Shown: positions 10,166-22,850, numbered from the stretch's first letter. The stretch: 64,000 bases of DNA from Acanthopleura granulata (GCA_016165875.1 JABBOT010000013.1:12187435-12251434); one strand, 5' to 3'. Numbers and translations are program-made. The notes: generated by a model not told the origin, from the letters alone.

Positions 10166-13100
10166 TATAATACCGAGTTTGTACTACATTAATTAAGATA
10201 TAATGGCTTCATTCATTGCGTAAACACTGTGATAACTGCAGTGAAGAAGGAAATGTCCATTGTTTTTGGACGAGGTTGTACATCACCCCACAATAGAGAT
10301 TTGACATTTAACTTACAGTTTTCATTCCTTTCCAATTTCTCAAACTGACACCTATTCACCCCCTTATACTGAACTCACTTCTCTTGCCCGGATCGTTCCA
10401 AGGGAGAGTCCATGTAAAACAACCACGCTACGTCAAACTTAACTACCATGGCAACGTATCTGTACACAATATGTGGTCAAGACAACTACATTTGACATAA
10501 CTTACACCCTGTTTCAAAACGGGCCCCAGAGCCCTTCATTTGCGAAAGTGAACAGCATGACAGAATATTATTCATTAAGGTACATGCCGGCATGTTCGTT
10601 TACACACTAGGTGTTGTTTGAAAGGTCATCTCTTTTTTAATAATATGTATATTTCCACAAAGCCCGCAATTATCCGCGGGATAGAACTGCTCACATTTCT
10701 TTAATTTTAAGGCTGCTCGTAGAAATAAATTCGTAACCTCGTCACTGATTCTTTGATTCTGTTTCCTACCAAATGCCACACTCCCGCTTCGTACCCTCAA
10801 ATTTAACATGTTGACCTACATATGGATTTCTCGGCAGTAGGTGACGTCATATTTGTTTCATGAAGGTAGACGGCACGTGCTGGCACTAACGAATCCTCCC
10901 TTTCAATGATTGCGATTGGAACAATCCCGGTGAACTTTACGACGTTCTTTGCGGATAACAGTGTTCGGTGACGCGGAAAATTTAACTGCCTACATGCTAC
11001 GGTATGTGCAGTTGGCGTCTCTATTCTTTACGTAGTACGGATGTCGCAGTTGTGTCAGAAAACACAATTGTTAACAAGTGCGTTGATAATATTCAGTACT
11101 TCTGTAGCATAGCATTCTCAATACATTTTAACATTTAACAGAAATTTAAACACTGTTCTGGAATACTGACCCTAGCGGCGCCCTTCATCAGTTTGGCTCC
11201 GATGCCCCGCTCACGATACTGCGGCGACACGTAAAGATCTTCCATAAATACACATCATCCTTCATACATCGAATAGGTGAAGAAAAACATGGTGTAGCCA
11301 ATGATCTTTGGACGGTCTACAAGCATGTACATGTATTTATTATTTATTTAGTACAAAGTCAATCTATCCACAGGATTTCCCAATGGTGCACATTGTTTGT
11401 ATGGTAACACATGTTCGATTTGTTGATATTTCTATTTCATTGCCCACAACCAACGAACATGATTTCTTCATGCAGCATTTCGTATACTCTACGTCGAATC
11501 TATGCTTTGTCACATTGCACCCATGCAGCGACAACTTCACTAACATAACATGAAGAGGGCATCTCCCGTGAACTGACTGCATTTTTTATCTATTCTGAGT
11601 CTGTTTTTCGGTAAAGAGCGTCTTGCTTTAATTTACCAGTTCCTGGACAGAGAAAAAACGAAAGCATATCACATCTTAGTGGGCAAACGTTCTCGCTCAT
11701 TGAGAGACCGAAACCGAACCGAACAGATTCGGATTTGAACATGCCAACAAGTAAAGAAGACTCCATTATAAAGAAAACAATATTTAATAATTTAAGAATA
11801 TTGCAGATGTAACAGATAACTGTCCCGTACATGAGCACGCTGATAGATGCCACAAACCTTTCTCTGTCTCCGAATACTTTGGATTTTCGGCCAAAAAACA
11901 GCGGAAGTATTGATACTCTCCAAATCCGTCTTCTTCCAAGGCTACAAATGAGCGTATTTACAATAAAATATTACAGTTATTTTGCGTGTTTCCTGCGAAA
12001 TAATTGCCTGAGGTGGTAGAACTCTGGCACTGCTCCCAGCAAAGTATAACACGTGGCAAGGCTCCGTCCGTTAAAGCGACATCCAAATATCTGAACGAGG
12101 GCGGAGCCTCGCATGGCTACCTTCATACATATACGTCAAGACGCAAAGTGAAATATCGTCGAAAATCGAAAAGTCAGAGGCTTCTACTGTCATTAGCATT
12201 GGTTATGAAATAACTGTCACCAATATGATCAGAAGAAAAAGAGAGTAGTATTTTCTGTTGCATATTTTTTTTATTGCAACTCTGTCGACCAAATACTTTA
12301 AATATAAAGAAAAATTACAATTTCATTACATGCACTAAATACAGTGAAACTATTCCTGAAACAAAAGCACTACACACTTTTGTAACTCATCTTAAAGACA
12401 CAGTCCCAAAATTTACAGAACTCTCTTAAGTACACAATAATTATGCCCAGGTACATGCATATACTATAACAAAAATCCTATATTACTTTTACAGGTCAAA
12501 GTCGTATGCTTTTTGAACAGGACAATAGATAATCAATTGATCAACTCGATTCTTTCCAATCGTTTCCATTATAAATTCACGTTACCAATACGAATAACTT
12601 TACTTTCTCTAGTCATCTTGACTTGATCCTCCATTTGGTCATATTCACCCAGTTCCTAGAGTAACAGAAAAGTGGATATACAACAAGAATCATTAGAAGA
12701 AAAAGAAGTCACAGTTCCTACTTGGTATGTGTACACAAGGGCATTCAACAGAAAGATAAATGTGGTGGTTATTTTATGATCTTCACTCGTTACATTTTCC
12801 GTTTCTCCATTTTCCTTTCTCTTTTCTTTTCTTCTTCTTTTGTGTGCTAATTGATATTCAGTATACCATTAATATAGGAATATATATAAATTTCGTAAAC
12901 CTGGAAAATATCGACTACTCGTCTCTTTAATTTCAACTAACCATCTTCTGTTAAAATTCTATATATATTAAGATACTGTAATGCTAATTTTGGTCATGAA
13001 GAAAGTCTGTGAGAATCTGACTTTGTTATTTATTATACTGTTTTACTGTTTTACTGCTTGACGGCCTGAACTGTGATTCGGATACTTACACTCCAATGTA

Positions 13101-13194
13101 CAGGCACTTGGAATCAACCAGTAGAGCAAAACAAACACCAAATACGATACCCTAGAATAGCATAATAACCCAAAGAGCTCCCATTTACCTCCCT

Positions 13195-13451
13195 GCTTCA
13201 GTTCGTTTGCGCACAAGCGCAGCGTAATGACCCAGAGGCCTCCCTCCGATGCGGTCGCTGTGAGTTCAGGTCCAACTCATACTGGCTTCCTCTCTGACAG
13301 TGCGTGGGAAGGTTTGCCAGCAACCTGCGGGTGGTCGTAGGTTTCCTCCGGGCTCGGCTCGGCTTCCTCCCACCATATTGTTGGCCACCGTAGTGTAAGT
13401 GAAATTTCTTGACTACGGCGTAAAACACCAATGAAATAAAAATAAATAAAA
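13195..13451 (+). repeat. Family-1 SINE in intron 1 of pseudogene B
   Basis: GCGCACAAGCGCAGCGTAAT, GTGAGTTCAGGTCCAAC, AGCAACCTGCGGGTGGTCGT, TTGACTACGGCGTAAAACAC, and an AAATAAAAATAAATAAA tail abutting the foldback element. Confidence 0.8.
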
Positions 13452-13456
13452 TTCGC

Positions 13457-15051
13457 CATCTTGAAAGTAATGAAAGGCATATCCGCCTCTCGTTCATCGG
13501 TTATATATCACCGAATTTGTCAAATAGAACACCAATATACAACTGGCTCGAAGTCTTTATTCTCACTTCGTGACCATCCTTGTCGTAAACTCGCCTGAGA
13601 TGTTAAGTATTCATCAATCCTGGACGAACTGGACACTGGTCACACCAAGCCGCCGAACCTTACTTAACAACGCACTCTGACAAAACTCAGCAAAATTATT
13701 ATTATTAAATTTTTCATAACCGGAACTTATTATCTTTAGTGTGAAAATACTTTCCTTATGTTTGGATAACATACAGTAACCCGCAATGAATATGAAATTA
13801 GTATCCCTTTGAAACTTATTTTACTTGTCGATTTGAATTATGTTTGATTTCCATCTGCATCATATCAGTTGGGAAAGAAATTCATCAGGCCTAACAAAAC
13901 AGTAATATTATTATCATTTTGGGACATAGCAATATTTGCCTGTAATAAATCATAAGCTGTTTTGCAGCTCGAGATAAGAATAAGCCAATAAAATAAAACA
14001 AATAAATAAACGCCATAAAAAATTAATAAACTTAACAATTTCTACACTCTAAATATTGGTTGATGGACAAATTAAGGCGGTATCTTTATTTCTAGTATAA
14101 ATATTTCAGAAGTTGTGCCATAAAACTTGTTTGATTACGTCAAGCAGCAGAATCAAATATGACACGCCACATTCAACAGCATGCATACTGTTTAATAAGA
14201 AAATTTATTTCTTTATTTATTTGATTGGTGTTTTACGCCGTATTCAAGAACAGTTTAATAAGAAAAGTAATTTTCCCTGTAATTGCTGAAAAAATGTTCA
14301 AATGTGACACTAATCATAACCGCAAAACCTTTTCTTGTCTATGAGGCCCTCATAGGCCTACCTGCCCAAATGCCCTCGGGCTCACCATATAACCTCATTT
14401 ATGTGGAGTACATCTGTCGCACGGGTGCGCAGCCTTATAGCATTATCTCACTTTACTCTAGACCGCAGATTATCATCTGTACATCTGCCGTCCAGCATAC
14501 CAGACCACTGATGAAGGATCACCCCTTCGATTCTCTTCGCAGCAATGTTTGTGGAGGCAGTGATTGTCACACTCTTCCCTCGATCCTCCAAACCTTTTTT
14601 CTTTTCTTTTTTCTCTTTTTTTTTTTCTTTCAACCAGAAAGCTTTAACCTCTCCAAGCTTGACTTAATATAACAACATTGTGACGTACCAAGTCATACGC
14701 TATATGGTCTCTGTCCGTTAACAACACTATGTTAACACAATTTCAGTGAAACAGAAAATCAAAATAAATTGCGGTCTCTTTTTAGGATCAATCAAAAGCC
14801 GTACATGCAGCTGGTCCTTACAGGCGTAGTCGGGTGTTTCCGGAGAACGCTGTAATGTTCGACGACTTGGTGTGACCAGTGTCCAGTTCGTCCAGGATTG
14901 ATTAATGCTTATTATCCCACGCGAGTTTGACTCCTAGGATGTAACAGACCTCTCGAGCCGTCCAGATGTATACTGGTGTTAGATTTGACAAATTCCGTGG
15001 AATACCGATGAACGAGAGGCGGGTATGCCGCTTTCGCGACTTTCAAGATGG
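13457..15051. mobile_element. Long-terminal-inverted-repeat (foldback) element, about 1.6 kb
   Basis: Left arm about 13457-13662 and right arm about 14858-15051 are inverted copies: the left arm begins CCATCTTGAAAG and the right arm ends CTTTCAAGATGG; both carry CCGATGAACGAGAGGCG (or its complement) and a GGACGAACTGGACACTGGT block. The interior has no transposase-like ORF, so it is non-autonomous. It lies in intron 1 of pseudogene B, directly after a SINE, and is absent from the same intron of gene C. Confidence 0.75.
14203..14252 (-). repeat. Family-1 SINE 3' end inside the foldback element
   Basis: TTTATTTCTTTATTTATTTG followed by ATTGGTGTTTTACGCCGTAT and TCAAGAAC: only the tail and last 30 bp are present. 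Confidence 0.65.
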
Positions 15052-15559
15052 TGAGTGAGAGACCTTCAGGTCTTTATATTATCATAGGGTATCATAAATT
15101 GCAGTATTTTATTTTTTACTACGGATCCAAGTGAAAGTCATACTACTGCATGCACAATTTTTTGTTCACAGGAAGGGAAGTAACTCGTTGCCCTAGTTGT
15201 TTCAGAGGAAGTCGTCCTACATACAGTAACTTCATATAAAACCAACGACAGCAGCTATAAGATAAGTACATGTCTGAACTTGATGAGTTTAAGAATCTCC
15301 CCACGATCCGATTTGACAGCTGGTCGTATAACAGTCTTCTCGTCAGACATACTACTGGATAAAGGCGGTCAGTTACCGGTCGCCCTCGACTCACACAGTC
15401 GGTGTCAAGTACTTCAGTGTTCAGTCCATCTGAATCATTCTCGTACAAACCAGACTGTCTCGCATTACCCGGCGTCTGGAGGACAGTCTGGTACCGGAGC
15501 CATTGAAAACTTTCCAAACGACCCCTTGCAAATCTTCACCGGAAATCTTTCCCCAGTCG

Positions 15560-16310
15560 CTCAGGCCGATTGCCACTTGCTAACAATGGCAGAACTAACT
15601 ACTGCAGACTACTACTAACTACAGAATAACGCAAGGGCTTCCCCAGTATGCAGTTGAAGTTATAATATAACAGGTCTTGTCGTGTAATAGGCCAACAATA
15701 AAAAAAATATTCGCTACTGACCATGAGCCTCCACCCTGTCCTTTCACACAATAATTTGTTCGCTAAAATCTATCCCAGGCAGATCTATAAAAAGTGGGAT
15801 TTTAAATACGTTTTGTCTCGGACTTTGCCGGATATTTATTGAGGTGAACTGATAAACACCCGTAGTTGTCATTGTCCATTCGATATGCTGACATCTAGCG
15901 CGTTGTGCGTTGGAACGGATTGATAACGTGGGCACCACGGACATATCTTTGGCTGCATTGAGCTTTCGTTGAAAGTATGTGTCATACATTACTCATGCAT
16001 AGTGATTATAGTTGGAAACATATTTTGGCAAAATGTAAACAAATACGGCTTGTCCATTGCCTGCCTTGATCATTTTCTCATAAACTCATGTTACAAAGAA
16101 ATGCACAAACAGATAGAGCAGTTTGTTAGCAAAACGCCCTAAACCATTACTTTTGCCATATGAACAAAAGTATCAACCACACTACTTCAGTACTTATCAG
16201 GTAAGTTCCATAGTAACTGTACTTCAGATTCAAGCAGAATTTCTTTCTGATTTTGCAAGAGAAAAATTACACCTCACTCCAGCAACATAGGAGGATGATT
16301 TCCCATCTAG
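15560..16310. other. Sequence present only in the B copy, between exon 1 and the TATA block
   Basis: The 5' flanks of B and C match up to about 15550 and again from about 16310. The 750 bp between have no counterpart in C. There are no terminal repeats or ORF that I can recognise; it may be an insertion in B or a deletion in C. Confidence 0.5.
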
Positions 16311-16341
16311 TTGCAAAGGGTCCTTTACCATTAACACTGGG

Positions 16342-16347
16342 CTTATA
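16342..16347 (-). promoter_or_regulatory. Displaced TATA sequence of SAT pseudogene B
   Basis: TATAAG in the same conserved block as the gene C promoter, but about 1 kb upstream of the gene B start codon. Roughly 750 bp of sequence (about 15560-16310) lies between the shared 5' segment and this block and is absent from gene C. Confidence 0.45.
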
Positions 16348-16636
16348 TTCTACCTCCATGTTTAAATACTGACCGTAGAACACAAACCAGTCTGAGCGTT
16401 TGTCATTCCGCAGAGAGCGATTGAGAGGTTCATGAAGACCATGTATTTACTGTTGCTATATTCAAACTTTTTCAGTGTTCTGCGCCAGGAAAGGCGTCTC
16501 CAGGTGTGACCTTATGAAGGTGGCGCCCAAGACCTTGGCTATCCATGATCTCTTCCAGTGATGAACGTAAACCGCCTTCATGTCCTTCTTGTCAGAGTTC
16601 TCCAGCATCGGACTAATATATTTAGTTTGTCCGTCT

Positions 16637-17005
16637 CGTTAAAGGAACAGACCACGTTTAAACAAAGTACGCATTACCTAAAAGGCCATTTCGTGTTGAT
16701 TCCAGACATGGTCTTCATTATTTTGTTGGCATCTTTACAGCGATTAGAGAAGAAACGCTGAGGAGCTGTCGGGGAGTGTTTGGACCATAATGAACAGGCT
16801 GGAGTGCGGTGACGTCACAGATTCTTTTTAGCTGCTAAACATTCTCTAACTGTTATATGTCTACGTTCACAATTACTATGTATGTAGCCCAACACCTGTA
16901 TCTGTACTGAATGTGGAAATATAACAGTTACAATATGGTTAGCAGCAAAAAAAAAAAAGGGAATCTGTGGCGTCACTGTGTTTCGGCGTGTTTTACCCGA
17001 AAATA
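16637..17005. mobile_element. Second copy of the GTGACGTCACAGATTC foldback element
   Basis: The left arm (AAAGGAACAGACCACG, CCAGACATGGTCTTC, GTGACGTCACAGATTC) matches the element at 18886-19346. The right arm is shorter, ending GGAATCTGTGGCGTCACTG. The element lies upstream of pseudogene B. Confidence 0.6.
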
Positions 17006-17448
17006 TTACGTGGGAAATCACTTATGGTCCAGATGCCAAGAAGGTCGAGAAAATGTTTTTGTTCGAGAAGTTTGGACAGTATATAGATTTTGTCCTAGTC
17101 GTTTGGGGCATTGCCCGAAATTCTACTTTCTCATAGCTTATTGCACGGCAAATTAAATCATAGGTTTACAATATGACTACCCCTCGGATAGAAGGGTATG
17201 CAGTTTTGCTCGTTTTTACGTGTTTGGGCCTTTCATTGTCCTAGACTATCGGCTTTCAGTATAGCTGATCTGCAAGTTTCATTTTCACTTAAGGCTCTTG
17301 TCTAGGTTTCCAGGTCACACGACATGCGTTTTCTACCCTATTCCAAGGCAGGATATTTTCGAGATTCCCCTCTACATTCACTGCTCCCAGAGTCTATCGC
17401 TGGTTTACTTAAGGCAAATAAAGGCAAGTTATATTCAAAAATCTTGTG

Positions 17449-17590
17449 TTTATTTGTTGGTGTTTTACGCCATACTCAAGAATATTTCTCTTATACGACG
17501 ACGGCCAGCATTATGGTGGGAGGAAACCCGGTAGAAAACGAGGGAAACCCACGACAATCGACAGGTCACTGGCGGACCTTCCCACAAAGA
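17449..17590 (-). repeat. Family-1 SINE fragment upstream of pseudogene B
   Basis: GTTGGTGTTTTACGCCATAC, ACGACGGCCAGCATTATGGT and GGCGGACCTTCCCACA in reverse orientation. Confidence 0.75.
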
Positions 17591-18194
17591 CAGCATCACA
17601 AATTCAACGAATGTTATCGTGCACTTGCTGCCATGCTATGAAGAATTTCTCGTCGAAACGATCGGATTCACTTGAACAAACGGCCGGATTCATTTTCATA
17701 AAGTACATGTAACCCACATAGCGTCAGTCGAGTGACTTACCCAGTGATGTCAATGCTCTAGAACATATAACGTCCGTCGGTTTTGTGGGTGGATGAAATT
17801 GGAGTGACAAGGAAATGTAGGCCAGTGGAAGGTAATTGTGCTAACAGTATCACTGCTGCTCTCTTACCACTACCTACATAACAGCACAAAGGCACATCAA
17901 GTGACGGATACAGTGAAAAGGTCCTGGAAGCAAGCACGTGTCCGAGCACACCGTTCTGACGTCACTTTGATGTATATGTATGGTCTTATAGAGCGCTACA
18001 GATTCGCGTGCATTACCACTAACCTACCGTGATCTTTAAATTTCTCCAACAATTTTGAATTCTGTACTGTGCAGGCTGACAACCTATTTCTCTGTTTACT
18101 TGATACTGTCTACAAAAATCTCTCTGTGGGGAAGTTTGCGCATTCATACATCTGTGTAACAGCAGAGGTAGAATCACGATAATTCTTTTTGCGG

Positions 18195-21100
18195 TCAACT
18201 ATTGGCCAATTTTTCCAGTTCTGGTTTGTTCAGCCGTAATGTGTGCCAGCCTTCCGTTTCTGTCTTATCAACTGCCCCGAGACGTTTATAGAACGCTATG
18301 GACGGCGCATTCCAGTCAAGAACATTCCAACAGAGTCGGGCACAACCCCTCTCTACTCCAATCTGAAACCACAAAATAAAAGTCTACGGTATACCGTAAG
18401 TTCATTCCCTAGTCGCCAGAGTCAAAAAGACAAAAACGCGAGAAAAAGAAGAAAATTAGTTTTTCTCTACTCTACACTGTAAACTGATCAACCTTCAACG
18501 CGTTTATTGGGTGGTTGAACTTCAAACAAGCGTTTTTATAAAAGTTACACATATGTTTAATTTTTCAACATCAGTGTCTAAAACATTATATATACCTAAT
18601 CTATAATGCTATAATGCTATAATCGCCAAGTGTCTATTGGCTGATGCATAAAAGTGCTTATAAGTTAAACATAAACATTTACCCTGTAGGTGTGTCTTTG
18701 AAGCAGGGCTGGTGTAATTGCAAAGTCATTTATGGTGTTGCCTCAATGAAATGCCATTCTAAAAAATGTATATAGAGAATTTATGCTGAAGTAATACACA
18801 ACTCTTACCAGATACACTGATAACACCCAATTCTTCTCCCACAGAGCACTAAAGTGTTCAGCCTTCTCAACACATTTTCACAAATTTAAAGGAATAGATC
18901 ACATTTTTCGTGTTTATTCCAAATATGGTCTTCGTTATTTTTTGGTATATTTCTACGGTAATTAAAACAGATATAAAAATTGAGGTGCTGTGGTGGACTT
19001 TTTCTATCATATTGAAGCTTAGTGACGTCACAGATTCTTTTTTTGCCCCTTACAATGCTCAGGCTGTTATCTTTCCACATTAAATACAGGTACAGGTGTT
19101 GTACTACATATATATTCACGTAGAACGTAGACATATAGCAATCAGAGTGTGTTTTGCAGCTAAACGGACTCTGTGACGTCAATGTGCTTCAAAAGGGCCC
19201 AAAAAGTCCACCATAGCACCTCAATCTTTTTCCCCTTTTAATCACTATAAACAATGAAATCATATTTGGAATTTGCACCAAATTTCCTTTTATAGGATAT
19301 GTACTTTCTAAAAATATGCTCTGTTCCTTTAAGCAGTCTCCCGAAATACCGACCCTAGCGATGCTCTTCATCAGTCTGGTGCCGATACCTCGCGCACGAT
19401 ACTGCGGTGATACATACAGGTCTTCCATGAACACGCATCGTCCCTCAAACGTTGAATAGACGAAGAAAAACAGAGTGTAGCCAATGACCTTTGGACTATC
19501 TGCAAGCATACACATACATTTATTTATTTATTTATTTATTTATTTCAAATATAGTCGATGAAAGTTTCTATATTATCACATGTCCGATTTGTAGATTTTT
19601 ATATATGTACTTCGTTCCTCAAAATCGAGAAAAGGATTTCTTCACCATTTCGCATATTTTACCAGCAGCATATACTTGGTCAAATTGCCCGCCTGTAACC
19701 CCCATTTCGCTAACTTAATATGTAGTGACGTTTCGCCCTGAACTATATTAATTGTTTTATATTTGTTTTATTTTGATCTTTTTCTGTTTCATTTCTGTTT
19801 ATCCCGTTATCAAAGAGCCTACCAAAAGTTAGTGGCCAATCTTTCTCGCATATTTAGAAATGAATGAATGTAGGTCTGTATGTATGTACGTCTGTATGTA
19901 TGTATTTATCCTTGGGTTTTTACAATTCTTCAGCCATATAACGACGAGGGGTCTTTAGTATATAGTATATGTATATACTGTTGTGGCAGAGCCAGTCTAT
20001 ATCGCCACAGTGCTGCCGTCACTGGAACTTCATGCCGAAGACAACAGACATGACACTTCACGCAGTCACAGTATACTGACACCGGGCTGACCAGCCCGGT
20101 TCCCTTGCTGTAATATATTAGTCTGAGCGCCAAGCGAGGCAGCAAAAAGTACCATTTTAAAATCTTTGGTATGACTTGACCCGGGATTATCGTGTATTTA
20201 AAGGCCACCATCCAACCAGAGGAGTCGGTATGAACAGTAATAAAACAATGAATGGCATAAACGTAACTTATAACTGTCCTTTGCAAGGGGTGGGGCGGGG
20301 GGTAATAGATCCCACAAACCTGTCTCTGCCTCCGAATACTCTGGATTTTCGGCCACCAAACAGCGGAAGTATTGATATTCTCCAAATCCGTCTTCTTCCA
20401 ACACTACAAATGTACGTATTTATACAATAAAACATGACAGTTGTGTCAAATTTATACTTTACACTGGCGTTTCTTGGCTCCGCCTTCGGTCTGATATTTG
20501 GATGTCGCGGGGGCCATACCATGCGAGTTTCTTTCGAGTAGTGACGAGAGTTCTATCGCCTCGCACCTCAAGCGGATTTTGCGTGTTTCCTGCGCAAGTA
20601 CATATGCACCCTCACCAATATGCGTGCTACAATTTCGGCCGCCTCACCTTCATTCCTTGACAGCCTGTCACCCTCTGATATCGGCGAAATTTTTTGGAGA
20701 GGGTGTGTACTTTCGCAGCAAACACACAATAACTGAATGGTGCGAGGCGCCAGAACTCTAACACTACCCCAAGCATTGTAACTAGAGCCTGGTCTGAATC
20801 CAACTGTTAAAACTCATATCCAAATATCGGAGCGAAGGCGGAGTCAGGTGAGGTTAACTTCATACACACACACACCAATACGGAGAGTAAAATATCATCG
20901 AAACTGGAAAAGTCATAGGCTTTCGTCCTGTATTCGCATTCATTATGACAGTAACCGTCACAAATATGCTTAGAACAAAAATACACCAGTACCTGTATTT
21001 TCTGTGTATTAAAACACTGTATACGAAATACTTTAAATATATAAAAAAAATACAATTTCAATAAATGCACAATAAATACAGTGATACAGCTCATCTTCAA

Positions 21101-22663
21101 GATTCCTGAAGATGTCGGACGACCACTCTTCTTTGCAACACATATGGAAGACACAATCAAAAAATACACGGAATTCTCGGAAGCACGGAATAATCATGTC
21201 CGCGTGTACATATGCAGGGGCCATAAATCCCCGTTAACGTTACAGATACAGGCCAAAGGCGTATGATCTTCATTGCCAGAGATAATCACCTACTCCAATC
21301 GCTTATCATAGAAATCCATGTTACCTATGTAAGAATAACTTTACCTTCTTTAGTTATCTTGACTTGATCTCCCATCTCTTCATAATCACCCAGTTCCTGT
21401 TGTAACAGAAAAGTACGTATACAACCATAATCAATAGAAGAAAAAAAGTCACATTTCCCACCCTGTGCAGTCATGGAAAAGTGAATATACCGCTGTAATA
21501 TTCAACAGAACGACTCTATTATCTTCATTCGTTATATTTTCCTTTTCCCGTATTGTTTTTCCCCATATTATTTTGTTTTGTGTTTTTTGACGAAATTCCT
21601 GAAAAGAATCGAAAGATCCCGTGTTTTATCGGTCGACCGCAGCGTAATCGGAGTGCATACTATACGATGACAATACTTACATACTATACTTGCGAAACAC
21701 TACTCTGTTCTCTGGAGGAGGACGTCATGGCAGAGTGGTTTCAAGGTGCTTGTCCTTCAATCCTTAGGTCACATGAGACGTATATTCAAACCCATTATTG
21801 GACAGGGAATTGTCAACATTTCCCTGATCCCATTGATTTCTGAAACTTGGCGGCCTGAAGTCGTCGACGCTGACTTCTTGTATAGCCAGCCATACATCAA
21901 GTCATTTGCAGATTGCTCGCCTTTCACTAATATGTCACGCCTAACACGCGGAGAAGTTCACCAGTAACCTGTCAACTACCAATGGTTCACTCTGCACACA
22001 ATCGTCTCCTCTACCCATAGCATTATCCGCTATGATGTAAACGAAAGCAAAATCTTGAGCCTGCGTGGCGCTAAACCACAAACAAATAAATATATTTTCA
22101 TTATAAACTACAAATGTCTTGATTCAACGGAATGTACAATATACCAAAATATACGATTGGTAGGACCTCGGAAATGATGTCAGTAAAATCAATTCCTGTC
22201 ATATCGCTCATATATTTAAAGTTAGTACTAAAAAACACTCCTGTTAAAAATGTCATTGATAAACATGTCAACACTAATTTCGTAAACCAGAGACTTGAAA
22301 CTGTTGCCTACTCGTTTCCTACTTCCAGGACGAGATAACTATGTTTTATTACAATTATATATCACTTATATATAAGATTAGCATGCAAATTTTCTTCATG
22401 AAACTGGTCTGTGGGAATCTGGCGACATGGTGCTTATTATAGCAAGCTCTGGTTTTTGTTTGTACAAAGGGAAGTAACTCTTGCCAGAGTTGATGGTGAT
22501 GATTCACCTATATGCAATACTTGCATGCCCCAATCATAATTCCAATACAGAACCAACGGCAGCAGTTATAACATCATGTAGCATCACTCACCTTAATGAG
22601 CCTAAGAATCTCCCCACAATCCGATTTGACAGCCGGTCGTACAACAATCTTCTCGCTAGACAT
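18195..22663 (-). CDS. SAT1: Spermidine/diamine N-acetyltransferase (SAT1/SAT2-like), gene C, 173 aa
   Basis: Exons 22663-22592, 21396-21345, 20403-20320, 19499-19354 and 18362-18195 (stop TGA 18197-18195), phases 0,1,1,0. Introns are GT-AG; the exon-3 donor (GTTTGT) and exon-4 donor (GTCGGT) are weak. Predicted cytosolic GNAT enzyme transferring acetyl from acetyl-CoA to polyamines or related amines. Visible motifs: VVRPAVKSDCGEILRLIK at the N-terminus; VLEEDGFGEYQYFRCLVAEN; acetyl-CoA loop R104-x-x-G107-I-G109; catalytic Tyr143 in SIAFYKRLGA; C-terminal EGW block as in SAT1. The start is the first ATG in exon 1, in context AACATG, with a TATA box 188 bp upstream. It is the intact parent-type copy of pseudogene B. 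SAT1, SAT2 and thialysine acetyltransferase cannot be told apart by eye, so the symbol is a family label. Confidence 0.88.
18886..19346. mobile_element. Foldback/MITE element in intron 4 of SAT gene C
   Basis: Two arms of about 150 bp in inverted orientation. The left arm runs from AAAGGAATAGATCAC through CCAAATATGGTCTTC and GAGGTGCTGTGGTGGAC to GTGACGTCACAGATTC; the right arm is its complement, ending CTCTGTTCCTTT near 19330. There is no ORF. A related element lies at about 16637-17005. Confidence 0.7.
19912..20190 (-). repeat. F2 SINE-like repeat
   Basis: Reverse-oriented copy: tail complement CTTGGGTTTTTACAATTCTT, then ATGCCGAAGAC, CACCGGGCTGACCAGCCCGG, GAGCGCCAAGCGAGGCAGCAA and TATGACTTGACCCGGGATT. 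It lies just 3' of exon 3, in intron 3 of SAT gene C. Confidence 0.6.
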
Positions 22664-22850
22664 GTTGCTGGATACAGGCGGCAAGTCACCGGTCGCGCTC
22701 GACTCACGCGGTCACAGTGTCATGTATTTAAGGGTACGGTCCACCTGAATTAGTCTCGTACAAACCAGACTGTCTCGCATTGGCCGTGCCTAGAGGTCAG
22801 TCTGGTACCGGGGCCATTCAAAAGTTTTAAGCTTCACCAGCAACACTCGG

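Larger units (their letters stand above)
9244..15350 (-). pseudogene. SAT-like acetyltransferase pseudogene, gene B
   Basis: Close copy of gene C. Exon equivalents: 15350-15279, 12655-12604, 11941-11858, 11316-11171 and 9419-9244. Exons 1-4 have the same lengths as in C (72, 52, 84, 146 nt). Breaks seen: (1) after exon 1 the sequence is AAG|TTCAGA where C has AAG|GTGAGT, so the donor is lost or shifted by one base; (2) exon 4 has TGA at 11257-11255 where C has CGA (Arg90), a C-to-T change at a CpG; (3) exon 5 has 15 consecutive G (C at 9323-9337 on the plus strand) and is 176 nt instead of 168, so the frame shifts to a stop before the last conserved block, which can still be read in another frame. 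Exon 1 also has Arg for the usual Cys in the SDCGE motif. The conserved TATA sequence lies about 1 kb upstream rather than under 200 bp. A sequencing error could explain the G run but not all lesions together. Confidence 0.85.

Noticed and set aside
15143..15618. ORFs of 124 (minus) and 112 (plus) codons around exon 1 of pseudogene B
   Set aside because: They use frames other than the SAT-homologous one, and the gene C locus does not keep them open.
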